Source: Caldisericaceae bacterium (GTDB lineage Bacteria; Caldisericota; Caldisericia; Caldisericales; Caldisericaceae). From it: a DNA stretch of 5,623 nt. Position numbers and translations under genes: made by a program. The notes below the pieces were generated by a model. That model did not search any database. It had not been told where the DNA came from and was given only the letters and a program-made list of their open reading frames with translations. Within the stretch, counting starts at the first letter, position 1. Each line of letters starts with the position of its first letter. Location: positions 1 through 5,623 of the forward strand of contig JALSNB010000022.1 in the NCBI GenBank assembly GCA_026987225.1, in the 5' to 3' direction. Positions 1 to 5,623 of the stretch are shown in pieces.

Positions 1-1
1 T

Positions 2-3000
2 TTATTTCGGGTAAACAATCGTTATGCTTCTTGTTTCGCCGTCCCAGTTGACGCTGGCACCGAACGCCTCCGCAATGAAGCGGAGCGGTACCATTGTGTG
101 GCCGTTCACGATTTTCGGCGGGGCATCAAGTTTTACCTTGCGGTTATTTACCGATGCATAAGGGGTGCCGACCTGAAGGATAATTTCCTTGTCTCCGATC
201 GATATGAATACGAGTTTGAAAACCGGATTCCACCGCACTTTTGCACCGAACGCCTCCGCAATGAAACGAAGCGGAACAAGCGTTCTGTTATGCACAATAA
301 CGGGCGGGGCATCGAGCTTTACCGTCGAGCCGTTCACAATGGCATTTTTGTTGCCCACTTGAAGCACGATTTTCGTCTTCGGTATGAATTTTACGGGTAT
401 CGAAACGCGGCTCACGTTCCCCGCAAGATCCGTTGCTACAACGTTTATGCTGTTCAAACCCTCCTTTGTAAGGGTGAGTGTGTAGGTAAACGTGTAATTT
501 TCCCCGTTTACGTTTACCTTGTGCCCGTTCACTTCAACCGTTGCGTCTTTCTCGGTTTGCCCTTTGACCGTGACTATCGGCTGATGGAACACCTCGAATG
601 CATACGGCGCGCTCACCGTAAGCTTGGGCGGTGTTGTGTCAAGGGAAACGCTGAGCTTTACCGTCGTTTTGTTGCCTGCGATATCCTCCGCAACTATCGT
701 AAAAACTGTCTGTCCGCTTATCTGCGAGGTGAACGTAAAACTTCCGTCCGCTCCGACAGGAACGTTCTGCCCGTCTATCGTAACGGTTGCATCTTTTTCC
801 GTCTTTCCTTTTATCGTGCACTGTTTTGTGTTGATAACTGCACCGTTTTTCGGAGAAATAATTTGCAAAACGGGCGGTTTCGTATCGACAAGAAACTTTT
901 TGCTTTGAGGCTTTTCCTTGTTGCCCTGATGATCCACCGCATAGAAATACAATGTATGCACGCCGTCAACCATCCTGAACGGCGCAGTGTAAACCCGGGG
1001 ACTTCCGTTATCTATGTAGTAGTAAATCGTAGGGTTTGCATCGACAGGCGAGGAGGCTGTAAGCGTAATAATCGGAGCCGTTACGTAGTATCCGTTTTTC
1101 CCGTCCGGTTGGGGCGGGTTCACCGAGATTACGGTTTTAGGCAGGGCAATGATTGTGAAAGTGTTTGTTTCGATGGGTTCCGTTTCTTTGGACGTGTAAA
1201 CTTTCAACGAATAGTCTCCGATTGCCTGAGGATTCTTTATACCGGCATTTTTGCCTATCACAACAACAATTTTGCTGTTTGCCGGAATACTTACGGGAAC
1301 CGTAATATCCAACCTGTTTCCATGCCTTGAAACGTAACGGGCGGCAACATTATCGACGCTTACGCTGCCTGCTGGTATAACGGTTGGCAGTTTGAACTCC
1401 GTAGGAAATTCGATATAAATTTTGTCTGAATTTTGGGTGAGGCTGCCTGCGCTTCCGCTGGTAAACGTCACTGTGATTTGAGGGATGTCACCAACCGCAT
1501 AACTGCTCAAAGTAACGGTGGGCGATTTAATTGTCGAGCGCCTTATCGTAACTGTAAAACTTTCCGGAACAACATCGCCGGATGTGGACACGGAGAATAT
1601 GTAATCTCCAGGCGAAGACGGGTTTTTGATCCCCGCATTTTTCGATATCGTAACCGAGACATTCGCATCATCTCCTATGGAAACGGGTGTCGTTATCTCG
1701 AGCTCGTTTTGAGAAACACTGACATAGTAAGCGGAAACTCCGTTTACGGTGATATAGGAAGGGCTGATATAGTCGGGTACGTCGAATTGTGATGGAAATT
1801 GAACGTATATTTTGTCGCTGTTCTGTGTGAGAGCGCCGCTATCGGACGTTCTGAACGAAACGATGCATTTTGCGGTTGCGTCCTGAACGTTCGGCTCAAG
1901 CACGACTTTGAGGTTATAAACGGACGTCCCGATAATCGTGTACGTATTGGACACTGCCGGAATCGTATCCTTGCTCGTCGAAAGGTTTAGCGTGTAATCC
2001 CCCGGAGTTGTGGGGTTCTTAATGCCGTAATGATCCGCAATAACAACCGTGCACGGTGCATTGTTGCCTATTGAGAGCCCGCTCGGAAGGTATATCGTAA
2101 GCGTGCGGTTGTTCACAGTGGCGTACGAGCATGCCATTCCGTTAATCGTAATATAAGAGGCGTTTGAATTTGTCGGAACGTAAGTGTCTTCCGGGAAAAT
2201 GATTTTTATGTAATCGCCGTTCGACAAAGCGCCGCTCGGGCCCGTTGTGAACCAGATCGAATACGTTGCAACGGCACCTGCCGTGTTAGGGCTCAAAGAA
2301 ACGGTGAGATTCCTTATGTTGCTTCCGATAATCGTATATGTGTTGGAAACTGCGGAAGCAGGCTCTTTGTTTGTGGAAAGTTGAAGCGTATAATTCCCGG
2401 GGTTTGTCGGGTTCTTGATGCCGAACGTGTCGCTTATTACGATCACGCAGGTTGTATTTGCATTTACGTTAACCGGCGGGCGAATATCGAGTTTCAGGCT
2501 GTTTATTTTACTCACGTAATAGCAATGATATCCGTTAACCGTTACGTAAGAGGCATGAATCGTGCTCGGAAGAGTTGTTCCCGACGGGAATGTCACATAG
2601 ATATGGTCGCTGTTGGAAAGTGCGATATTTGGAACGAATGAAATCGTGTAGGAGGCATAACTTCCGGCGCTGTTGGGGTTAACGCTCACCGCAAGGTTTC
2701 GGACTGCGGACTGAATGTACAAACTGTACGCATATCCGGTAGTCTCTTTTGACGTGGATACCGTTATCGTGTAATACGTTCCTCCGACTGAAGGATTTTT
2801 TATGCCGGCCGAATTGTAAATATACACCGTGATGTTTCCTGCCGCAAGATTCTGTGACGGATAAATGTAAACGGAAAGCCCGTTTACGCTGACGCTGTGC
2901 GGCACGGCACCGTTCACCCGAATCGTTCCGTTGCTTATGCTGCTCGGCACGGTAAAACCGGAAGCAAAAGTGATCTTAATGTAATCCGTGTTGGCAGTAA

Positions 3001-3160
3001 GCGCCTGCTGAGTCGTTATGTGCACCGTGTAAAATGCATTTGCACCCGGAGTTGCGGGATTTGCACTAACCGTTGCGGAGAGCGCATAGACGCTTCCTAT
3101 GCCACCGAAAAACGAAACACAAAACAAAACTATCAGCAATGATACTAACAACTTTCTCAT
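2..3160 (-). CDS. Secreted multi-module repeat protein with C-terminal copper-amine-oxidase-N-like domains
   Basis: Complete gene of 1052 residues with a TAA stop at 2-4. I start it at ATG 3160, not at the in-frame GTG at 3169: an AAGGAGGT site sits 7 bases before the ATG, and the GTG lies inside that site. Residues 1-26 are a signal peptide (basic RK, hydrophobic core, VYA before a likely cleavage at 26/27), so the product is exported. Residues 27-672 are five modules of about 130 residues, each with an FP or TF strand, an I/V-T-V-N-G strand and a GIKNP motif (119-123, 247-251, 379-383, 510-514, 640-644). About 673-760 resembles a chitobiase/hexosaminidase C-terminal-type domain (YYYIDNG, then GVHTLYFYAVD). 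About 762-842 and 846-926 are two Ig-like domains, each with a KGxTEKDATV strand and a DxAGN end. About 930-1049 are two copper-amine-oxidase-N-like repeats with VPLRFIAEAFGA. There are no visible catalytic residues, LPXTG, SLH domain or C-terminal membrane segment. A surface, adhesive or matrix role is inferred; the ligand is unknown. Confidence 0.9.
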   Translation of the reverse strand: MRKLLVSLLIVLFCVSFFGGIGSVYALSATVSANPATPGANAFYTVHITTQQALTANTDYIKITFASGFTVPSSISNGTIRVNGAVPHSVSVNGLSVYIYPSQNLAAGNITVYIYNSAGIKNPSVGGTYYTITVSTSKETTGYAYSLYIQSAVRNLAVSVNPNSAGSYASYTISFVPNIALSNSDHIYVTFPSGTTLPSTIHASYVTVNGYHCYYVSKINSLKLDIRPPVNVNANTTCVIVISDTFGIKNPTNPGNYTLQLSTNKEPASAVSNTYTIIGSNIRNLTVSLSPNTAGAVATYSIWFTTGPSGALSNGDYIKIIFPEDTYVPTNSNASYITINGMACSYATVNNRTLTIYLPSGLSIGNNAPCTVVIADHYGIKNPTTPGDYTLNLSTSKDTIPAVSNTYTIIGTSVYNLKVVLEPNVQDATAKCIVSFRTSDSGALTQNSDKIYVQFPSQFDVPDYISPSYITVNGVSAYYVSVSQNELEITTPVSIGDDANVSVTISKNAGIKNPSSPGDYIFSVSTSGDVVPESFTVTIRRSTIKSPTVTLSSYAVGDIPQITVTFTSGSAGSLTQNSDKIYIEFPTEFKLPTVIPAGSVSVDNVAARYVSRHGNRLDITVPVSIPANSKIVVVIGKNAGIKNPQAIGDYSLKVYTSKETEPIETNTFTIIALPKTVISVNPPQPDGKNGYYVTAPIITLTASSPVDANPTIYYYIDNGSPRVYTAPFRMVDGVHTLYFYAVDHQGNKEKPQSKKFLVDTKPPVLQIISPKNGAVINTKQCTIKGKTEKDATVTIDGQNVPVGADGSFTFTSQISGQTVFTIVAEDIAGNKTTVKLSVSLDTTPPKLTVSAPYAFEVFHQPIVTVKGQTEKDATVEVNGHKVNVNGENYTFTYTLTLTKEGLNSINVVATDLAGNVSRVSIPVKFIPKTKIVLQVGNKNAIVNGSTVKLDAPPVIVHNRTLVPLRFIAEAFGAKVRWNPVFKLVFISIGDKEIILQVGTPYASVNNRKVKLDAPPKIVNGHTMVPLRFIAEAFGASVNWDGETRSITIVYPK
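14..373 (-). repeat. Two tandem copper-amine-oxidase-N-like modules
   Basis: The last ~120 residues of the secreted protein form two copies with a 62-codon period. Each has a strand ILQVG or VLQVG, V-N-G/N with KLDAPP, and the hallmark VPLRFIAEAFGA at residues 962-973 and 1024-1035, followed by a W strand. A 23-base stretch is identical in the two copies (57-79 and 243-265, 186 bases apart) and encodes the FIAEAFGA core. This family is common in secreted proteins of Clostridia and other anaerobes. Despite its name it carries no copper site, and it probably acts as a stalk or wall/surface-binding module. Confidence 0.85.
1145..3082 (-). repeat. Five tandem ~130-codon modules with GIKNP motif
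   Basis: Within the secreted protein, five diverged copies run from about residues 27-150, 152-280, 281-411, 412-540 and 541-672. Their GIKNP motifs are spaced 128, 132, 131 and 130 residues apart. Each copy reads roughly as an opening strand (L-x-V-x-x-x-P-N), a D-x-I-x-I-x-F-P strand, a T-V-N-G strand, then GIKNP, P-G-x-Y and S-T-S-K/G. Copies 2 and 3 share the ending SNTYTIIG, and copies 4 and 5 share LTQNSDKIY, which suggests stepwise duplication. The first copy is the most divergent. The copies have drifted at DNA level, so they look old and under protein-level selection. Beta-sandwich folds are likely but inferred. Confidence 0.85.
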
Positions 3161-3167
3161 TGCCCTC

Positions 3168-3175
3168 ACCTCCTT
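3168..3175 (-). promoter_or_regulatory. Ribosome binding site of the secreted repeat protein
   Basis: AAGGAGGT on the minus strand, 7 bases before ATG 3160. It is a near-perfect Shine-Dalgarno sequence at optimal spacing. It overlaps the upstream in-frame GTG, and that decides the start in favour of the ATG. Confidence 0.85.
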
Positions 3176-3192
3176 GCCCGTATTTAAAACAT

Positions 3193-3206
3193 AAATTTAT
3201 AAATTT
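3193..3206. other. 14-base AT-only perfect palindrome in the leader of the secreted protein gene
   Basis: AAATTTATAAATTT is its own reverse complement and lies between the candidate -10 box and the ribosome binding site. It could be an operator or just a product of the AT-rich background. With no G or C it is a weak candidate. Confidence 0.2.
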
Positions 3207-3217
3207 TCTTTTTACAC

Positions 3218-3223
3218 ATTATA
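3218..3223 (-). promoter_or_regulatory. Candidate -10 box for the secreted repeat protein gene
   Basis: A perfect TATAAT lies on the minus strand 57 bases before the ATG, predicting transcription from about 3211 and a leader of about 50 bases. No good -35 hexamer stands 16-18 bases upstream (only AT-rich sequence such as TTATAT), and it is not a true extended -10. A TTGAAA lies at about 3255-3260 on the same strand, 31 bases from the -10, too far to pair with it. The call rests on the -10 match and its position. Confidence 0.5.
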
Positions 3224-3258
3224 CACCGAATTGTGAAATAAATATAAACAAAATTTTC

Positions 3259-3277
3259 AAAAAAATCATTCGATTTT
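3259..3277 (-). terminator. Weak AT-rich terminator candidate for leftward transcripts
   Basis: On the minus strand AAAATC, loop GAAT, GATTTT forms a 6-bp stem with one G-C pair, followed directly by further T residues. It is the only stem-plus-T-run I see that could stop hutH transcripts after they pass antisense through the tRNA and before the secreted-protein promoter. The stem is too weak to be convincing, and it may be chance in AT-rich DNA. Confidence 0.2.
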
Positions 3278-3324
3278 AGATTAGATAACTGCAAAAGAAA
3301 AAAGTTCCGTATGAAAATATGCAC

Positions 3325-3352
3325 TTGACGCAAAGAGATTGTTTCTTATAAT
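3325..3352 (+). promoter_or_regulatory. Sigma70-type promoter of tRNA-Leu
   Basis: TTGACG (3325-3330) and TATAAT (3347-3352) are separated by 16 bases, one mismatch from the full consensus. Only 9 bases (3353-3361) lie between the -10 box and the mature tRNA 5' end, so transcription should start at or within about three bases of the tRNA. The stretch after the -10 contains GCG, a G+C-containing discriminator as often found at stable-RNA promoters. It points away from the candidate promoter of the secreted protein. Confidence 0.85.
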
Positions 3353-3361
3353 ATAAGCGTT

Positions 3362-3451
3362 GCCGAAGTGGCGGAACTGGCAGACGCGGCGGACTCAAAA
3401 TCCGCAGGGGTTCAGAGCCCCGTGAGGGTTCGACTCCCTCCTTCGGCACCA
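3362..3451 (+). tRNA. tRNA-Leu (anticodon CAA)
   Basis: A 90-base class II tRNA. The acceptor stem GCCGAAG pairs with CTTCGGC (3441-3447), followed by discriminator A and an encoded CCA (3449-3451). The D-arm is GCG...CGC with GG in the loop. The anticodon stem GCGGA/TCCGC (3389-3393 and 3401-3405) closes the loop CTCAAAA, placing anticodon CAA at 3396-3398, which reads UUG leucine codons. The long variable arm (GGGG...CCCC, 3406-3422) is typical of tRNA-Leu. The T-arm is GAGGG, TTCGACT, CCCTC. It has its own promoter immediately upstream and is convergent with hutH, whose stop is 5 bases away. Confidence 0.97.
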
Positions 3452-3456
3452 TCTAT

Positions 3457-4938
3457 TTAAATGATTCGTTTGTCTAACGCTTCGTTTATTCTTTTCAGGT
3501 CGTAGGCAAATTCCCTGTCGTGCTCTGCAAAATGCACTATTTCCCTGATTTTTTCGTAAGTTTCTCTTGTCCCTTTTCCCAACTTTTCCGCCCCGACAAA
3601 ATCCGCAGCCTGTGCCGAAACGAGCAGTTCCGCAGAAACGATCCGCTGCACGTTGGCCAAAATTTCTTTTGCCTTAAGAACGCTGTTCATTCCCATGCTG
3701 ACGTGATCTTCCTGATCCGCAGAAACGGGAATCGAATCAACGCTTGCAGGATGGGAAAGCGTTTTGTTGAAAGAGGCAAGTGCAGATGCCGTATATTGTA
3801 CGATCATCATTCCGGAGTTCAATCCGGAGTGCCTGACGAGAAATGCGGGAAGGCCGCTCAGTGCGGGGTTCAGCAAACGATTTATGCGCCGCTCGCTTAT
3901 ACTGCCGATTTCGGACATCACGACTCCGAAGTGATCCATTGCAAATGCGATCGGTTCCGCATGGAAATTTCCGCCCGAAAGCACATCCCCGTCGTCTGCA
4001 AAAATGATCGGGTTATCCGTAACGGCATTGAGTTCCCTTAGGATCGTGCCCTCAATGTATCTCAAACCGTTAAGCACGGCTCCGTAAACGGCCGGTATGC
4101 AGCGAAGGGAATAAGCGTCCTGTACCCTGTCTGCGGAATTAATCAGTTTGCTCCCCTCAATCTCTTTTCTTATGACCGCCGCAACCTCCGCTTGCTCCAC
4201 AGAGCCCCTTACTTCCTGAATGCGTGAGTCAAAGGCTTCCTTTCTGCCACGAAGCGCTTCCAATGAAAGTGCCGCAGCCTTCAATGACGCATCCGTAAGA
4301 TAAAACGCTTTTCTCAGAAGAAGAGCCGACATACCCGCTTCAACCGCCGTCCCGTTGATAAGGGCAAGTCCCTCCTTTGCCTTGAGGCTGTCGAGAGGAA
4401 CAAAACCTTTTTCTTTTGAAACATTTTTAAAATCCTCGAATTTTCCGTTATGAAAAGCCCTGCCTTTGCCTATCAGCAAAAGCGCAACATGTGCAAGCGG
4501 CGCAAGGTCTCCAGACGCACCGACTGAGCCGAAAGACGGAACGTACGGGTAAATTTCCCTGTTCAAAAGTTCGATGAGTTTTTCTATAACAACTCTTCGC
4601 ACGCCTGAAAAACCCTTTGCAAGGGAGTTGGCACGCACAACAATACCTGCACGCACGTCTTCTTCGGAAAGGGGCGCTCCCATACCGGACGCATGGCTCA
4701 TTAGCAAATTTTCCTGCAATATTTCTATATCCTCGGTCGGTATGATGCGTGTTGCAAGGCTTCCGAACCCCGTTGTCACTCCGTAAATCACTTTTCCGGA
4801 ACGCGCAAGGCTCTCTATGAATTCGGCCGAACGGTCAATTCTCCGGAAAGTTGTTTGCGAAAGGGAAACGGGCTCCCGGTGCAAAGCAACCCGCTCCACC
4901 TCCTTTAATGAAAGCGATTCCCCGTCAATTTTAATCAT
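3457..4938 (-). CDS. hutH: Histidine ammonia-lyase (MIO-type aromatic amino acid lyase)
   Basis: This 493-residue protein is near the usual length for the family. HAL is a cytoplasmic enzyme that removes ammonia from L-histidine to give trans-urocanate, the first step of histidine breakdown. The electrophilic MIO cofactor forms from Ala141-Ser142-Gly143 in GSVGASGDLAPLAH (137-150). Other active-site residues expected from Pseudomonas HAL are present: Tyr52, His82, Asn195, Gln273, Tyr276, Arg279, Phe325 and Glu410 (QEDHVSMG). The Ser-His at 81-82 and Glu410 favour histidine over Phe or Tyr. Two deviations: INGTA at 194-198 where HALs usually have NGTQ, and RCIPAVYGA at 279-287 where RCxPQVxGA is usual. 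It starts 8 bases inside the upstream HAD gene, so the two form an operon with probable translational coupling. No earlier in-frame start exists, because a TGA lies four codons upstream. No hutU, hutI or regulator is visible. A related MIO lyase with shifted specificity is the main alternative. Confidence 0.93.
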   Translation of the reverse strand: MIKIDGESLSLKEVERVALHREPVSLSQTTFRRIDRSAEFIESLARSGKVIYGVTTGFGSLATRIIPTEDIEILQENLLMSHASGMGAPLSEEDVRAGIVVRANSLAKGFSGVRRVVIEKLIELLNREIYPYVPSFGSVGASGDLAPLAHVALLLIGKGRAFHNGKFEDFKNVSKEKGFVPLDSLKAKEGLALINGTAVEAGMSALLLRKAFYLTDASLKAAALSLEALRGRKEAFDSRIQEVRGSVEQAEVAAVIRKEIEGSKLINSADRVQDAYSLRCIPAVYGAVLNGLRYIEGTILRELNAVTDNPIIFADDGDVLSGGNFHAEPIAFAMDHFGVVMSEIGSISERRINRLLNPALSGLPAFLVRHSGLNSGMMIVQYTASALASFNKTLSHPASVDSIPVSADQEDHVSMGMNSVLKAKEILANVQRIVSAELLVSAQAADFVGAEKLGKGTRETYEKIREIVHFAEHDREFAYDLKRINEALDKRII

Positions 4939-5623
4939 AAAGTTTTTTCACTACCTCCTTTATCTCCTTTAAGCTTCTTATAAACGGCGTCCGTTTCGGC
5001 TCTTTGGGCGGAGGCGAATAGAGAAGCGGACGGACATTTGCATTTTCCGCGCCTATGAAATCGATATTTACGGAATCCCCGACATGCACCGCTTCGTCAG
5101 GCTTTACGCATGCACGTTCACACGTAACGAGGAATATTTCCGGATCCGGTTTTCTCCTTCTTATCTCATCGGAAAACGTTAAAACATCAAAGAAACAGAG
5201 CAGCCCCATATCTTTCAGTATTTTTTGAAGCACTCTGCCGGGCACTCTGCCGGTATTCGATATAAGGGCGAGTTTGAAGTGCTTTTTCAGTTCGGCAAGC
5301 GTTTGTGGAAGGTCTTCCTCGGTGAGTGCGGGCGGTTTCCTCAGTGCTTCCTCTTCGTACACTTTCAGAATTTCTTCGAACTGTGCCCTGTTCGGCCGAA
5401 CATGCAGAATGTCAAAAAGTTTGTTAAGTTGCGTCTCAGGCATAATAGCCCATTCGTTCTCTTTCGAGGGATTTTTGAAACTGTGCACGAGATCTCTGAA
5501 AAACTTCATTATCGTGTCAATATCGCTTTCTTTGAGGTTCAAAACGTTTTTAATGAACTTTGCACGCTCCGAGTCCCTTTCCTCTTCAAGGCTGCCCGGA
5601 TCGGTAATGAGCGTATCCCACAG
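4931..5623 (-). CDS. HAD-superfamily hydrolase (subfamily IA type), 5' end beyond window
   Basis: The reading frame is open from the right edge to the TAA at 4931-4933, giving 230 visible residues. A shorter reading from TTG 5542 exists, but the 27 codons before it start with LWDTL, the end of HAD motif I, so the gene continues past the edge and the nucleophilic Asp should be the next residue outside. Using visible numbering: motif I LWDTL (1-5), a helical cap-like segment of about 100 residues, motif II LALISNTG (118-125, Ser122), motif III Lys158 in RRRKPDPEIF, and motif IV GDS with Asp183 and Asp188 (182-188). This order and spacing fit a cytoplasmic phosphatase- or dehalogenase-like HAD with a C1 cap. 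Trp stands where phosphatases usually have the second Asp of DxDxT. The substrate cannot be told. It overlaps hutH by 8 bases (start/stop within TTATGATTAA) and shares its operon. Confidence 0.85.
   Translation of the reverse strand: MWDTLITDPGSLEEERDSERAKFIKNVLNLKESDIDTIMKFFRDLVHSFKNPSKENEWAIMPETQLNKLFDILHVRPNRAQFEEILKVYEEEALRKPPALTEEDLPQTLAELKKHFKLALISNTGRVPGRVLQKILKDMGLLCFFDVLTFSDEIRRRKPDPEIFLVTCERACVKPDEAVHVGDSVNIDFIGAENANVRPLLYSPPPKEPKRTPFIRSLKEIKEVVKKLYD
4953..4961 (-). promoter_or_regulatory. Distant ribosome binding site of hutH
   Basis: AAAGGAGGT on the minus strand lies within the last codons of the HAD gene. Its 3' end is 14 bases from the hutH ATG at 4938, longer than the usual 5-9. 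A second AAAGGAG lies just upstream of it (4964-4970). No closer site is visible, so coupling to HAD translation through the 8-base overlap may help initiation. Confidence 0.6.

Noticed and set aside
98..1330. A 410-codon open frame on the plus strand
   Set aside because: It lies fully antisense to the secreted repeat protein, has no convincing ribosome binding site, and its Arg/Tyr/Asn/Cys-rich, low-complexity translation resembles no domain. It is a shadow of the codon pattern on the other strand, as are the shorter plus-strand frames in 624-3279 and 3520-4786.
1145..3082. Regular repeats that might suggest a CRISPR-like or minisatellite array
   Set aside because: The period is about 390 bases, the copies are diverged at DNA level and keep reading frame, and the similarity is clear only in protein. 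They are protein modules.
3119..3124. Cys14 as a lipoprotein lipobox
   Set aside because: The residue before Cys14 is Phe and the hydrophobic core continues past it. The VYA cleavage site at 24-26 fits an ordinary signal peptide better.
3161..3169. GTG start at 3169 for the secreted protein, adding Met-Arg-Ala
   Set aside because: The GTG is part of the AAGGAGGT ribosome binding site itself. The ATG at 3160 has that site at ideal spacing and begins a normal signal peptide.
3362..3451. tRNA gene as an attachment site of an integrated element
   Set aside because: No integrase, phage-like gene or repeated copy of the tRNA 3' end is visible in the window, and both sides look like ordinary chromosomal genes.
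3468..3497. Rho-independent terminator for the tRNA just inside the hutH 3' end
   Set aside because: Only 4-bp stems (AACG/CGTT) can form, followed by a broken T stretch. This is too weak to call, and the bases are hutH coding sequence.

Overview
The window carries three protein genes, all read leftward on the minus strand, and one tRNA gene read rightward between them. Base composition is moderate in the genes and strongly AT-rich in the single real intergenic gap. The mix points to an anaerobic, possibly thermophilic, amino-acid-using bacterium: a large secreted repeat protein ending in copper-amine-oxidase-N-like modules, a histidine ammonia-lyase, strong AAGGAGGT ribosome binding sites, a sigma70-type tRNA promoter and a tRNA with encoded CCA. 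Such proteins are common in Bacillota (Clostridia) and in deep lineages such as Coprothermobacterota and Caldisericota. The sequence alone does not decide between these.

Positions 1-3160 hold one complete gene for a secreted 1052-residue protein. It has a signal peptide, five tandem ~130-residue beta-type modules marked by GIKNP, a chitobiase-like/Ig-like linker section and two C-terminal copper-amine-oxidase-N-like repeats. No enzymatic domain is recognisable. It is probably a surface or adhesive protein.

Positions 3161-3361 are an AT-rich gap of about 200 bases. It contains a -10 box and ribosome binding site for the surface protein (leftward) and a clear -35/-10 promoter for the tRNA (rightward). 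Positions 3362-3451 are tRNA-Leu(CAA), complete with CCA.

Positions 3457-5623 are the 3' end of a leftward operon: a HAD-superfamily hydrolase cut by the right edge exactly inside its motif I, overlapping by 8 bases a complete MIO-type ammonia-lyase (hutH). The lyase has all the catalytic residues expected of histidine ammonia-lyase but lacks two Gln residues that HALs usually keep. No other histidine-degradation gene is visible. The hutH stop lies 5 bases from the 3' end of the convergent tRNA, leaving no room for a terminator between them.

I see no mobile element, CRISPR array, phage gene or clearly new multi-gene system. The points most worth a second look are a co-varying cysteine pair in two of the five surface modules, the Gln-to-Ala changes in the lyase, the Trp in HAD motif I, and the very tight tRNA/hutH junction.
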